Below are positions 39,136 through 48,617 of a stretch of DNA of 64,000 bases, one piece after another. Source of the DNA: Stenotrophomonas sp. SAU14A_NAIMI4_5 (lineage in GTDB: Bacteria; Pseudomonadota; Gammaproteobacteria; Xanthomonadales; Xanthomonadaceae). The stretch is from NCBI RefSeq assembly GCF_003086795.1, contig NZ_CP026003.1, positions 1,322,777 to 1,386,776 on the forward strand, in the 5' to 3' direction. Each line of letters opens with the position of its first letter. Positions within the stretch are counted from its first letter, which is position 1. Both the position numbers and the translations under genes were made by a program. The notes under the pieces are model-generated. The model made no database searches. It was not told the DNA's origin and saw only the letters and a program-made list of their open reading frames with translations.

Positions 39136-41907
39136 TCACCGGAACTGCAGCGTCAGCAGGAAGTAACGCCCCAGCGGATCATCCAGCCCGGCCATCTGCC
39201 CGCCGCTGCCCACCAGGTAGTTCACCGGCGCGGTATCCAGCACGTTGTGCACGTCCAGTGCGGCCACCACGCGCGGGCTCAGCTTGCGTGCCACGTGCAG
39301 GTTCCAGCGCAGCTGCGCCGGGTTCATGCAGCGATGCGCCTCGCGCTGCTCCACCGGGCAATCCTCGCCGGCCAGCCACGCACGCGTGCGGCCCACGCGG
39401 TTGCCACGCAGGGCGATGTCCCACGAGGGGTTCTGCCACTGCACGTTGATGATGCCGGCGAAGGTGGGTGTGGCGTGGCCGCGCAGGTCCACCGATTCGC
39501 CATGCGCGCGGTCGCGGCGCAGCTCCTGCTGCTTCAGGCCATCCAGCGAGAACAGCCACTGGCCATCGCGGCCGGCATCGATGCGGTACTCGCCGCGCAG
39601 CACCCAGTTGCGCGAGGTGGTGCGGCCGATGTTGTCGAAGGACAGGCGCAGGTCGCGCAGGCGGCCCTGCTCGTCCAGTTCCCATGTGTCGGGGTTCCAC
39701 AGCGCATCGCTGGGCTGCATCGCGAGGATCTCGTTGCGCAGCTCCACGATGTTGTGGGTCAGCGACAGCGAGAACGCGTCGGTGGGCGTCCAGCTGGCCG
39801 CCAGCGAATGGCTGCGCGAGGTTTCGGCGCGCAGCGCATCGTTCTCCACCACGTCCACCTCCACCGCGCAGCCACCGCCGCGCAGCGTGCGCGCGCAGGG
39901 CGGCAGGGTGTCCGACGCGGGCAGCGCCAGCAGGCCGAAGTAGGCCGGTGGCCGGCGCCGCTCGAACAGGCTGGGTGCGCGGAAGCCGCGGCCACTGGCC
40001 AGCATGAACGACCAGTGCGGGCTCGGGCTCCAGCGCAGGCCGGCGCGCGGCGAGAACGCGCTGTCGCCATCATCGCGGTCCAGCCGCGCGGCCAGGTCCA
40101 GGCGCAGCGTCGAGGCCAGCGGCAGGCCGACTTCTGCATACGCCGCACTGCTCGGCCGCGACAGCCGCCGTTGTTCCAGCGGCAGGCCCAGCGCCAGTTC
40201 GCCCTTGCCCAGCAGCGGGTCGGGCAGCGAGGTCCAGCGCTCCTGGCGCAGGTCGAGGCCGGTGGCCAGCTGTGCCTTGCCGCCGGGCAGGTCCATCAGT
40301 TCGCGCTGCACGCCCCACCAGCCCTGCAGCTGGGTGGTGCGGCCGCGGTTGCGGATGGTCGGGAACAGTTCGTCGGCCAGGCCCGGTGGCAGCGTGGAAA
40401 AACCGGGCAGGAAGTCCAGCGTGAGCGCGGCCTCCAGCAGGCGCTCGCTGCGCACGGCGCCGCCGGTACGCAGGTCCACCTGGCTGCGCTGCGCACTCAG
40501 TCCGGCCTCCCAGCTGCGGCCGCGCTGGTCGCGGCCGATACCAACGGTCAGGTCGCCTTCGCTGGCGCGCACGCGCGGCTGTACCTCGCCGCCCTCCTGC
40601 AGCACCACGTTGAGCAGGGCATTGCGGTTGAAATCCAGCGCCACTGCGGTCGGGCCCAGTTCGAAGCGCTGGCGGTTGTGGCTGGCACGCGCTTCCACAT
40701 AGGCGTAGCGGCCTTCGCCGCGCTCATGGCGGTAACGCAGATAACCCGACAGCGTGTCCGAGGCCGGCTGCAGCGAACGCGGGCGCACGCTGTCGTACCA
40801 GCAGCCATCCTCGTCCTCCTGCAGCGGCGCATGGCATTCGCTGGCCGGGTAGTAATCGCCGTTGGCCAGGATCAGGCCGATCGGGTACAGCTCGCTGTCG
40901 GCATGCCAGCTTCGGCGGTCGCCGGCCACGTGGCGCAGGCGGTGCAGGTCGAGGCCGGCAAACCAGCGGTCACCGTTGTCACGCACGCCGCCGGTGGCTG
41001 CCTGCACGCGGTGCTGGTCACCATCGCCGCGGCCACTGATGCCGGTCTGCAGAGTGGCTTCGGGACCATCGGCCTGGTCGCGCAGGATGATGTTGACCAC
41101 GCCGGACATCGCGTCGGCGCCATAGATGGCCGACGCGCCGCCGCGCACCAGTTCGATGCGTTCCACGAAGCTGAGCGGAATGCCGCCGAGGTCGGTCAGG
41201 CCGCCTTCCTCCAGCGACACCATCGGGTAGCGCGGCAGGCGGCGGCCGTTGACCAGAAACAGCGTGGCGCGTGGGCCCATGCCATCCAGGCTGGTGGTGG
41301 CGGCCGCACCCACCGGCAGGTACAGCGAATCGCCACCGCGCGAGGTGCTCAGCGGCGGGTGGCCGTTCATGCCGGGCAGGTGGCGCAGCAGATCGAACAG
41401 GGTGCCGTAGCCGCTGCGCAGGATGTCCTCGCGCTCGATCACCGTCACCGGCAACGTGGTCTGCACGGAGGTGCGCGGCAGGCGGCTGCCGGTCACGTGG
41501 ATCGGTGCCAGGTCCACCTGTGCCGGCCGCTGCGGTCGCGGCGGCGGGGCCGGCGCAACCACCGCAGGCGCTGCTGCCGCCATGGCATGGCGACGCAGCA
41601 CGTAGCCACCGCCGGGCGTGCGCAGGATGTTGACCGGCCGGCCGGCCACCAGCGCCTTCAGCGCAGCGGCAGGTTCCTGCGGTCCCTGCGTTCCGGGCGT
41701 GCGCAGGTCGGCCAGCTCGCGGGCATCGAACACCAGCGATACGCCGCTCTGCCGCGCCCACTGCTGCAGCGCCGGCGCCAACGGGCCGGCGGCGATGTGG
41801 TATTCGACCGGGGCGGCGGTGGGCGATTCTGCAGCGGCCGTGGCACCGGCCAGGGCAAGCCACAGCAGGACCATCAAACGCTGCCGCAGTGCCCCGGGGC
41901 TGGGCAT
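39136..41907 (-). CDS. TonB-dependent outer-membrane receptor with STN signalling domain
   Basis: The product is 923 residues from ATG 41907. A signal peptide (LMVLLWLALAGATAAAE) is followed by an N-terminal STN (secretin/TonB) domain (about 30-85: FDARELADLRTPGTQGPQEP). The plug (about 140-290) begins TSVQTTLPVTVIEREDILRS and contains VERIELVRGGASAIYGADAM. A long beta-barrel ends in GRYFLLTLQFR. The STN domain is the part that contacts FecR-type regulators, so this is a signal-transducing receptor. Its partners are the FecR gene 10 bp upstream and the sigma gene before that. The imported ligand (siderophore, heme or other) cannot be told from sequence. Confidence 0.93.
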   Translation of the reverse strand: MPSPGALRQRLMVLLWLALAGATAAAESPTAAPVEYHIAAGPLAPALQQWARQSGVSLVFDARELADLRTPGTQGPQEPAAALKALVAGRPVNILRTPGGGYVLRRHAMAAAAPAVVAPAPPPRPQRPAQVDLAPIHVTGSRLPRTSVQTTLPVTVIEREDILRSGYGTLFDLLRHLPGMNGHPPLSTSRGGDSLYLPVGAAATTSLDGMGPRATLFLVNGRRLPRYPMVSLEEGGLTDLGGIPLSFVERIELVRGGASAIYGADAMSGVVNIILRDQADGPEATLQTGISGRGDGDQHRVQAATGGVRDNGDRWFAGLDLHRLRHVAGDRRSWHADSELYPIGLILANGDYYPASECHAPLQEDEDGCWYDSVRPRSLQPASDTLSGYLRYRHERGEGRYAYVEARASHNRQRFELGPTAVALDFNRNALLNVVLQEGGEVQPRVRASEGDLTVGIGRDQRGRSWEAGLSAQRSQVDLRTGGAVRSERLLEAALTLDFLPGFSTLPPGLADELFPTIRNRGRTTQLQGWWGVQRELMDLPGGKAQLATGLDLRQERWTSLPDPLLGKGELALGLPLEQRRLSRPSSAAYAEVGLPLASTLRLDLAARLDRDDGDSAFSPRAGLRWSPSPHWSFMLASGRGFRAPSLFERRRPPAYFGLLALPASDTLPPCARTLRGGGCAVEVDVVENDALRAETSRSHSLAASWTPTDAFSLSLTHNIVELRNEILAMQPSDALWNPDTWELDEQGRLRDLRLSFDNIGRTTSRNWVLRGEYRIDAGRDGQWLFSLDGLKQQELRRDRAHGESVDLRGHATPTFAGIINVQWQNPSWDIALRGNRVGRTRAWLAGEDCPVEQREAHRCMNPAQLRWNLHVARKLSPRVVAALDVHNVLDTAPVNYLVGSGGQMAGLDDPLGRYFLLTLQFR

Positions 41908-41917
41908 CCGCGCCGCC

Positions 41918-42886
41918 TCAGTAAGTGCGGCGCAGTTCCAGCGCGCCATCCTTGCGCGGCTGGCCAGCGATCGACCACCCCAGTTCCAGGGCAGACAGCA
42001 GTTCATGCGGATCGCCGGCACGGAAGCTGCCGCTCACGGCCAGATCGGCGATGTCCGGGTCGGCAATCACCAGCGGCGTGCTGCCGTAGCGGTTCATGCG
42101 CTCGACCACGGTGGACAGCGGCGTGGCATCGAACACCAGCCGGCCCTCGGGCCAAGCTTCGGCCGCGGCGGTGGTGGCCAGCTGAGGGCCCGGCTGGATG
42201 CGGCCGGACGGCGACACCTGCAGCTGCTGGCCCGGGGCCAGCGTGTGCTGGGCGCTGCCGCTGGTCACTTCCACGGCGCCTTCCAGCAGGGCCACTTCGA
42301 CCCGGCCATCGTTCAACCGCTCGACCTGGAAGGTGGTGCCGATGTCGCGGATGCTGCTGCCGCCGGCCTGCACCCGCAGCGGGCGCAGGGAGGCGGCCAC
42401 CTGCAGCTGCATGCGGCCGCGTTCCAGTTCCAGCTCGCGCTTGCGCCAGCCGAAGCGGGCGCTCAGCGTGGTGCCGGCATCGAGGGTGGCGATGCTGCCA
42501 TCGGCCAGCGTGCGCACCTGCGGCAGGTGACTGGCGTTGGCGTAGAGCTGCGGGGTGGGGTTGCCGTCGGTGTAGACCATCCAGCCGATGCCCACGGCCA
42601 GGCAGACGCCGGCCGCCGCCGCCACCGAAGGCAGCCAGCGCCGTGTGGGCGTGCGTGCAGCGCGGGCGGCAGCGGTGCGCAGCCACGGGTCGCCGGACAG
42701 GCCAGCGCTGCGCAGGTGCAGCTTCTCGGCCTGTGCCCAGGCGGTCACGTGGGAGGGGTGTTCGGCCAGCCAGTCCTCGAACGCTTCACGCTCGATCGAG
42801 GTGCAGTCGGGGGCCTCCAGGCGGGCCACCCAGGCGCTTGCGCGCTCGAACAGCAACGTGTCATCCATGTATGCGTCGCGGGTCAC
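41918..42886 (-). CDS. FecR-family transmembrane anti-sigma regulator
   Basis: This 322-residue protein has an N-terminal DUF4880-like cytoplasmic part (FERASAWVARLEAPDCTSIE, FEDWLAEHPSHVTAWAQAEK). One transmembrane helix follows (SVAAAAGVCLAVGIGWMVYT, about 87-106). The periplasmic FecR domain has TLADGSIATLDAGTTLSARF and GRVEVALLEGAVEVTSGS. The C-terminal DUF4974/STN-like segment (LSTVVERMNRYGSTPLVIAD) contacts the receptor. It overlaps the sigma gene by 4 bp. It transmits ligand occupancy from the receptor to the sigma factor. Confidence 0.94.
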   Translation of the reverse strand: MTRDAYMDDTLLFERASAWVARLEAPDCTSIEREAFEDWLAEHPSHVTAWAQAEKLHLRSAGLSGDPWLRTAAARAARTPTRRWLPSVAAAAGVCLAVGIGWMVYTDGNPTPQLYANASHLPQVRTLADGSIATLDAGTTLSARFGWRKRELELERGRMQLQVAASLRPLRVQAGGSSIRDIGTTFQVERLNDGRVEVALLEGAVEVTSGSAQHTLAPGQQLQVSPSGRIQPGPQLATTAAAEAWPEGRLVFDATPLSTVVERMNRYGSTPLVIADPDIADLAVSGSFRAGDPHELLSALELGWSIAGQPRKDGALELRRTY

Positions 42887-43485
42887 TCACTATCTCCATC
42901 AGTGTGGAGAGGATTGCTGCCCAGCTCCTTGCGCAGGCCCTGAAGGGCACGGGCGATGTGTTTTTCCACCGTCTTGGCGGTGATGCCGCAGTGCCGGGCG
43001 ATCTGTGCATAGCTCATGCCGGTGATGCGGTTGAGCAGATACACCTCGCGGGCACGTTCGGGAAGCTTGAACAGTGCCTGTCGCAGCAGCGCGATCATCT
43101 GGCCGGATTCTGCCTGACGCAGCGGATCGGGAGAAGTGCCGTGCGGCTCCTCGCTGCCGTCGCGTTCACCCAGCGGCAGGTGAGCGCGCGCGTGTGGCGA
43201 ACGGCCGCGGTCGGCCAGGCGGTTGCGGGCGATGCGGTACAGCAGCAGCCGCAGTTCGTCGGTGCCATGGCCGCGGTAGCGGATCAGCCGCTCGATGCTG
43301 TCCTGCGCGATGTCCTCGGCATCCTCCGGGCCGACACCGCGCATGCGCAGGAAGGCACACAGCGGCGCACGTTCCTCACGGATGAAGGCGATGAAGGCAT
43401 CCGGAACCCCGGCCGGGTCCGGCGCGCGCTGGGGCAGGGGGGAGGGGGCGGACAGGGGGAAGGCCTCGAACGACAAACGCGTCAT
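42883..43485 (-). CDS. FecI-type ECF sigma factor
   Basis: This 200-residue protein has region 2 (REERAPLCAFLRMRGVGPED, AEDIAQDSIERLIRYR) and region 4 (LPERAREVYLLNRITGMSYA, QIARHCGITAKTVEKHIARA). The FecI-style helix-turn-helix TVEKHIARAL is clear. It would recruit RNA polymerase to the receptor operon when released by FecR. It is the first gene of the minus-strand signalling operon and is divergent from the autotransporter gene, with a 161-bp shared upstream region. Confidence 0.94.
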   Translation of the reverse strand: MTRLSFEAFPLSAPSPLPQRAPDPAGVPDAFIAFIREERAPLCAFLRMRGVGPEDAEDIAQDSIERLIRYRGHGTDELRLLLYRIARNRLADRGRSPHARAHLPLGERDGSEEPHGTSPDPLRQAESGQMIALLRQALFKLPERAREVYLLNRITGMSYAQIARHCGITAKTVEKHIARALQGLRKELGSNPLHTDGDSE

Positions 43486-43646
43486 CGAGTTTTACAAGAC
43501 CATGACCGCAGGGGGAAGTCCATCTGGCTTACGACATGCGTTGATGAACGAGTTCAGATTTTCGCGTGCGACGCACTGGGGGTGTTCGGTGCGCTGCGGC
43601 GTTCTGCTTTCGTCCCGCGTGGTGCGGGTTGGAGAGAGAGACCGCA

Positions 43647-46541
43647 ATGAAGCATTCGAAGTTGAGCCTGGCCCTGGCCGGCCTGGTGGGTATGGCAACG
43701 CTGGGCGCGATCGGCGACGCAGCGGCGATGAACTACCACGTGCAGGACGACCGCGTCGTTCTCAGTGGTGGCGTGACCTTCGCCGACGTCGTCGCGCTGC
43801 CGGCGCTGCTGGCCAAGGCACAGGAAGAAGGCCGCCCGATCCGCGAAGTCGTGCTGCGCACCTCCAACGGTGGCGCGCTGATCGCCGGTGAGTGGCTGCA
43901 GGCCATCATCCGCACCCAGGGCCTGGACACCATCGTGTCTGGCCACTGCATCTCGTCGTGCTCGATCATGCAGTCCGGCGGCGTCAACCGCTACCTGGCC
44001 GGCGACCTGCCGGTGGTCGATTCGGTGCAGATCCATGCCGCCAGCAGCGGCGGCCGCATCACCTACAGCCCGTCGCCGCGCATGACCCAGATCTACACCG
44101 GCAACTACGGCGGTGGCATGGATGCCGGCCTGCTGCACAAGGCCATGTATGAAGTGGTGGCGCCCAACGGCCTGCTGGTATTCCGCGACCCGTCGCGCAC
44201 CACCGGCACCTCGGTCAGCTTCGATCCCGATGGCAGCGGCCGCAACCTGCAGCTCTTCCCGGGCCAGGACATCCGCAGCAACAACATCATCACCGAGGCC
44301 GGCTACCGCGACCCGGGCGATACCCTCAGCGTCACCGGCAACGTCAGCGGTGACATCAACGCTGGTTACATGGCCACTGCACGCCAGCTGCAGGCGCTGG
44401 TGGATGATGACTTCGCGCGCTGGAACGACGACGAGTACGACACCACCTACATCAACTATGCGGTGACCCTCTACAACCTGGCGTCCAACGGCCCGAATGG
44501 CGTCGGCCAGTTCTCGTTGCAGGACTACCTCAACAATCCGGGTAACCAGGCGTTCCTGCAGGGCCAGCTGCGCCTGGCCGATCTGGATGCCTCCGCGCTG
44601 GCCAACTCGGCCGGCGTGATCCGCGTCGCCAAGGGCGGCACCTGGCGCACCTCGGCCACCACCGGTGCCGATTTCATGCTGGTCGACGGCGGCACCATCG
44701 CCCTGGAAGGCGGCGCCCTGCGCGCACCGGAAGTGCGGGTGATGGCCGGCGGCCTGGTGGTCGGCCACGGCGACATCGCCTCGCTGGAAACCGACACCGA
44801 TGCACTGCTCGACGCCACCGGCCCGTCGCTGCGTGAGGACGGCTTCAACCGCCTGCGCGTGTACGGCACGCTGATGCCGCGCGGTGGCGACCTGGTCACC
44901 CACGGCTACGTCAACATCATGCCGGGCGGCAACGTGCTGTTCGACGTCACCGAAGCCGGTGGCAGCGCCGCCGGTCGCCTGCGCGTGGGCAGCTTCTACG
45001 ATGGCGGGCAGACCGATGGCGCACTGGTGATCTCGCCCGGTGCGCACCTGGAATTGAACGTCGCCGAGGGCTTCTACGCCGGCAATTACCAGCGTGAACT
45101 GGTCACCGGCCCGATCTACGAGGATGGCTTCGCCGATGCCGTGCGTCTGGGCGATACCGGCTACAGCGCCAGCATCACCGGCAACGAAGTCTTCCGCCCG
45201 CGGCACAACTCGCTGCTCAGCTTCAACATCCACCAGAGCGAAGACGGCCTGTCGCTGACCGCCAACCCGGGCTTCGACCAGCTGGCACAGTTGACCGCCA
45301 GCAACGGCAACCAGAGCCTGGGTGTGGCCCTGGCCGCCGCAGGTGATCGCCAGGACGCGCGCCTGAAATCGCTGCTGGGCGCGCTGCAGTTTGCTGACCG
45401 CGATGTCATCGCGCAGCAGGCCGGTGCCCTGCGCGGTGATGCGCACGCCAGCCTGCGCCTGGCCGACAACGCCCTGGTGGGCAGCATCGGCAACGTGGTC
45501 ACCCAGCACCAGGCCGGCCTGCGCAGTGGCAGCGGCGATGCCGGCGGTCTGGCCGCACAGGCGGCACAGGCGGCCTCGGCCCAGCCGGGCATGGCCAACG
45601 GCAGCCTGTTCAACCAGCTGGCGATGCACCTGGTGGAGCCGGCCGCGCAGGCAGTGGCCGGCGCCTCGGGTACCGACTATGGCGACGGTGCGCGTAACCA
45701 TGGCTTCTGGGGCCGCGGCTTCGGCAGCCATGGCCGCATCGATGGCGACGGCGGCGTGGCCGGCCTGACCCACACCGTGGGCGGCATCGTGCTGGGCGCC
45801 GATACGCGCGTGGCCGATGACTGCGTCAGCCTGGGCGTGAGCGTGGCGGCGGCCGACATGTCGACCAAGGCCCGCGATGGCTCCGGCTTCACCGGTGACG
45901 TGCGCGCGCTGGATATCGGTGGTTACATCGATGCCACCTATGCGCGTGGCTACCTGTCGGCCGCCGTGCGCTATACCGATCTGCGCCACGACACCCGTCG
46001 CGGCATTGCCGGCATCGACGGCTTGAACGATCCGCTGCGCGCCAAGTACAACAACGATGCGATCTCCGCGCGCCTGGAGCACGGCTTCAGCTTCACCACC
46101 GGCAACGGCCTGGTGGTGCAGCCGCTGCTGCCGGTGGTGGATTACGCGCGCACTTCGGCCACGCGCTTCAACGAAGGGCAGAGCGCGGGCGCACTGGCCG
46201 GCCGTGGCGACAGCCTGGAAAGCATCCGCGTGGGTGCTGGCCTGCAGCTGTTCAAGACCTTCGACGGCAACAACGGCGAGCGCATCACCCCGCGCGCCCG
46301 CGTGGTCTGGCAGAAGGAACTGGGCGACACCCAGGCCCGCTACAGCACCGGCTTCGCCGCGGCCCCGGACCTGTTGTTCGGCAGCAGCAGCCAGACGCTG
46401 GGCGAGCAGGTGCTGGCCTGGAACCTGGGCGTCACCAGCCGCGCCAGCGACCGCCTGTCGGTGATGGTCGACTACGTGGGTGAGCGCCGCGATGGCCAGG
46501 TGCAGAACGGCGTGATGCTGGGCCTCGGCTACGCGTTCTGA
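43647..46541 (+). CDS. Autotransporter with N-terminal ClpP-like (COG3904-type) domain
   Basis: The product is 964 residues from ATG 43647, preceded by GGAGAGAGAG. The signal peptide is LALAGLVGMATLGAIGDAAA. Residues 30-180 resemble ClpP-fold periplasmic proteases. VVLRTSNGGALIAGEWLQAI has the SxGG oxyanion segment (residues 73-76). SGHCISSCSIMQSGG places Ser103 at the nucleophile site, and DSVQIHAA places His130. A beta-helical or spacer region follows, then a C-terminal autotransporter barrel (about 700-964: HGFWGRGFGSHGRIDGDGG, ending GVMLGLGYAF). It should be a surface protein that may process itself or others. Activity is inferred, not shown. Confidence 0.85.
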   Translation: MKHSKLSLALAGLVGMATLGAIGDAAAMNYHVQDDRVVLSGGVTFADVVALPALLAKAQEEGRPIREVVLRTSNGGALIAGEWLQAIIRTQGLDTIVSGHCISSCSIMQSGGVNRYLAGDLPVVDSVQIHAASSGGRITYSPSPRMTQIYTGNYGGGMDAGLLHKAMYEVVAPNGLLVFRDPSRTTGTSVSFDPDGSGRNLQLFPGQDIRSNNIITEAGYRDPGDTLSVTGNVSGDINAGYMATARQLQALVDDDFARWNDDEYDTTYINYAVTLYNLASNGPNGVGQFSLQDYLNNPGNQAFLQGQLRLADLDASALANSAGVIRVAKGGTWRTSATTGADFMLVDGGTIALEGGALRAPEVRVMAGGLVVGHGDIASLETDTDALLDATGPSLREDGFNRLRVYGTLMPRGGDLVTHGYVNIMPGGNVLFDVTEAGGSAAGRLRVGSFYDGGQTDGALVISPGAHLELNVAEGFYAGNYQRELVTGPIYEDGFADAVRLGDTGYSASITGNEVFRPRHNSLLSFNIHQSEDGLSLTANPGFDQLAQLTASNGNQSLGVALAAAGDRQDARLKSLLGALQFADRDVIAQQAGALRGDAHASLRLADNALVGSIGNVVTQHQAGLRSGSGDAGGLAAQAAQAASAQPGMANGSLFNQLAMHLVEPAAQAVAGASGTDYGDGARNHGFWGRGFGSHGRIDGDGGVAGLTHTVGGIVLGADTRVADDCVSLGVSVAAADMSTKARDGSGFTGDVRALDIGGYIDATYARGYLSAAVRYTDLRHDTRRGIAGIDGLNDPLRAKYNNDAISARLEHGFSFTTGNGLVVQPLLPVVDYARTSATRFNEGQSAGALAGRGDSLESIRVGAGLQLFKTFDGNNGERITPRARVVWQKELGDTQARYSTGFAAAPDLLFGSSSQTLGEQVLAWNLGVTSRASDRLSVMVDYVGERRDGQVQNGVMLGLGYAF

Positions 46542-46548
46542 GTAAAGG

Positions 46549-46580
46549 GCGCACCGGCGGCAGCATCGCCGCCGGTGCGC
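46549..46580 (+). terminator. GC-rich hairpin after the autotransporter gene
   Basis: A perfect 13-bp stem gcgcaccggcggc / gccgccggtgcgc with a six-base loop starts 8 bp after the stop codon. It lacks a T-run, so it is a probable but atypical terminator. Confidence 0.65.
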
Positions 46581-46615
46581 TATGGTCTGCGCAGGATTTC
46601 CGTGCAGGCCCGCCC

Positions 46616-47620
46616 ATGCAGATTGCCGTGTTCAGCGCCCGTCCCTACGACCGCCGCTTCCTGGAAGAAGCCAACGCGCGCGACGGCGCCGGGCAGGGCT
46701 TCCAGTTCGTCCATTTCGATGCCGCGCTGGATGTGCACACCGCTGCACTGGCGCAGGACTGCGCCGCGGTCTGCGTATTCGTCAACGACCGCCTCGATGC
46801 CCCCGTACTGCAGGCGCTGCATGCACTGGGCGTGCGCGCCGTGCTGCTGCGCTGCGCCGGCTTCAACAACGTCGATCTGGCCGAGGCCGCGCGCCTGGGC
46901 CTGTTCGTCGCCCGCGTGCCGGCCTATTCGCCCGAAGCCGTGGCCGAACACGCGCTGGCGCTGGTGATGACCCTCAACCGGCAGACCCATCGCGCGTACA
47001 ACCGCGTGCGCGAAGGCAACTTCATGCTGGATGGCCTGCTCGGCCGCACCCTGCACGGGCGGACGGTGGGCATCGTCGGCACCGGCAAGATCGGTCTGGC
47101 CACCGCACGCATCTTTCGGGGCATGGGCTGTACGGTGCTCGGCCACGACCCGTACCCGTCGCCGGACTTCGTGGGGGTAGGCGAGAGCGTGGGGCTGGAC
47201 GACCTGCTGGCGCGCGCGGACATCGTTTCGCTGCACTGCCCGCTGACGCCGGACACCCAGCACCTCATCAACGACGCCTCGCTGGCGCGGATGAAGCCCG
47301 GCGCGATGCTGGTCAACACCTCGCGGGGCGGGCTGGTGGATACCCACGCGGTGATCCGCGCGCTGAAGTCGCGGCGGCTGGGCCATCTGGCCATCGATGT
47401 CTACGAGCAGGAAAGCGCGCTGTTCTTCCAGGACCTGTCCGGCGAGATCATCGATGACGAGGCCTTCCAGCGCCTGATGACCTTCCCCAACGTGCTGGTG
47501 ACCGGCCACCAGGGCTTCTTCACCGTGGAGGCGCTGCAGGAGATCTCGGCCATCACCCTGGGCAACCTGGCCGATTTCGCCGCCGGGCGGGCATGTGCCA
47601 ACCGGGTAGGGGCGGATTGA
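46616..47620 (+). CDS. ldhA: D-lactate dehydrogenase (2-hydroxyacid dehydrogenase family)
   Basis: This 334-residue NAD-dependent enzyme reduces pyruvate to D-lactate. The Rossmann motif is GIVGTGKIGLATARIFRGMG. Catalytic residues are Arg in NTSRGGLVDTHAVI, Glu in DVYEQESALFF and His in VTGHQGFFTVEALQEIS. The insert QESALFFQDLSGEIIDDEAF matches fermentative LdhA rather than other 2-hydroxyacid dehydrogenases. It lies between the autotransporter and tRNA-Thr and appears monocistronic. Confidence 0.92.
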   Translation: MQIAVFSARPYDRRFLEEANARDGAGQGFQFVHFDAALDVHTAALAQDCAAVCVFVNDRLDAPVLQALHALGVRAVLLRCAGFNNVDLAEAARLGLFVARVPAYSPEAVAEHALALVMTLNRQTHRAYNRVREGNFMLDGLLGRTLHGRTVGIVGTGKIGLATARIFRGMGCTVLGHDPYPSPDFVGVGESVGLDDLLARADIVSLHCPLTPDTQHLINDASLARMKPGAMLVNTSRGGLVDTHAVIRALKSRRLGHLAIDVYEQESALFFQDLSGEIIDDEAFQRLMTFPNVLVTGHQGFFTVEALQEISAITLGNLADFAAGRACANRVGAD

Positions 47621-47656
47621 CCAGCGGGGTAGGCTGCCCGTAAAATCGCCTGCTCA

Positions 47657-47732
47657 GCCGGAATAGCTCAGTTGGTAGAGCGGCGCATTCGTAATGCGTA
47701 GGTCGCAGGTTCGACTCCTGTTTCCGGCACCA
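47657..47732 (+). tRNA. tRNA-Thr (anticodon CGT)
   Basis: The cloverleaf is 76 nt with CCA encoded. The acceptor stem GCCGGAA pairs with TTCCGGC. The D arm is GCTC..GAGC with AGTTGGTA, the anticodon loop is TTCGTAA (anticodon CGT, reads ACG), and the T arm contains GGTTCGACTCC. One wobble pair closes the anticodon stem. It is followed by a strong terminator and then the low-GC region starting near 48.1 kb. tRNA genes are common integration sites, but I found no direct repeat of its 3' end downstream. Confidence 0.97.
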
Positions 47733-47740
47733 GTTGTATG

Positions 47741-47771
47741 AAAAGCCCCGACCCAGGTCGGGGCTTTTTTT
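47741..47771 (+). terminator. Terminator of tRNA-Thr
   Basis: The stem aaaagccccgac / gtcggggctttt with a short loop and T7 tail lies 8 bp after the tRNA CCA end. Confidence 0.95.
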
Positions 47772-47779
47772 GTGCTCTG

Positions 47780-48139
47780 GTAGCGCAGGGCCATGCCCGG
47801 CGGAATGCCGGCAACCCGTAGTGCCAGCCCACGGCTGGCAGCCCAGGATTTCCGAATCTCACGACCTGCCAGCCCCGTCAGCTTCCCGGCGGCTTGGCTC
47901 ATCGCACAGTTCCTGGCCCGGAATCCGCAGCCCCCTCATTTCCGTGCTACGAATACCCAGCCCTGCTTCAGGGCTCTTTCAAGGATTGGACGGATGCGCA
48001 GGTTAGGGGGAACTGCAGGCGGTGTATCTACGCGCTTCACAGAGCGTCAAAATCACATTCAAACACCGGCTGCCGCAATGGCCCCCGGGGCCGGCCTGGT
48101 TCGTCGCATTTTCCAATAAAGTAAGATCGGATAGATCAC
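47780..48139. other. Intergenic region with two degenerate SMAG copies
   Basis: GTAG palindromes with cores cgcagggccatgcccggcg (47780 onward) and gccagcccacggctggc (47818-47842) lie next to the tRNA terminator. The remaining roughly 300 bp before the first island gene shows no recognisable gene, promoter or repeat. Its composition is intermediate between the core and the island. Confidence 0.6.
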
Positions 48140-48471
48140 ATGAGCGAGCATCGATCAGACATTCTTAACCATCTCAAGGGCAAGTATGTCACCTTGACCT
48201 TTGAGGATGAGCAGCTTCAAGTTGGAACCGATGATGGGTGTCACTCCATGGTTACAATGCATATACCCTTTCTTTTGGCAGGTGGGTTGATGCACTCGCA
48301 CATACTCCGCTTCGATTGAAGTTGGTTGATTTCCTGGTCGACGACGTCAGAATGGCCATGGTGTTCTCGGGCGATAGAATTCTCACCGTCGATTTGACGG
48401 AAGGCGGGTACTCAGGCCCAGAAGCCATGCAGCTGAACGGGCCCGATGGTCGAATTATCATCTGGAGCTAG
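48140..48471 (+). pseudogene. Frameshifted small protein gene, possibly immunity-type
   Basis: From ATG 48140 the frame reads MSEHRSDILNHLKGKYVTLT, then FEDEQLQVGTDDG. A second frame continues from 48238 as SLHGYNAYTLSFGRWVDALA and ends GPDGRIIIWS. The frames join if one G is added to the GGG run at 48236-48238, giving about 110 residues. Base composition is poorer in G/C than the core genome. The size, context and acidic character resemble orphan immunity genes, but I do not recognise the family. A sequencing error in the homopolymer is an alternative to true decay. Confidence 0.6.
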
Positions 48472-48617
48472 GCCTGCTTGTTTAAAAGCTGTCACCAGTC
48501 GCAGTTACCCAGTCGACGGTTACCTGCATCCACACGGACGACCTGGGCTCGATACTCGATACCAATGGTGGATGGACCAATGGGCTTTTCAACCTCGATC
48601 ATCAGCCCCGCCCTTCA

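Noticed and set aside
38950..43650. Very long plus-strand open frame opposite the TonB receptor, FecR and sigma genes
   Set aside because: Its translation changes composition at each underlying gene and has no domain signature; all three minus-strand genes have clear motifs and coupled starts.
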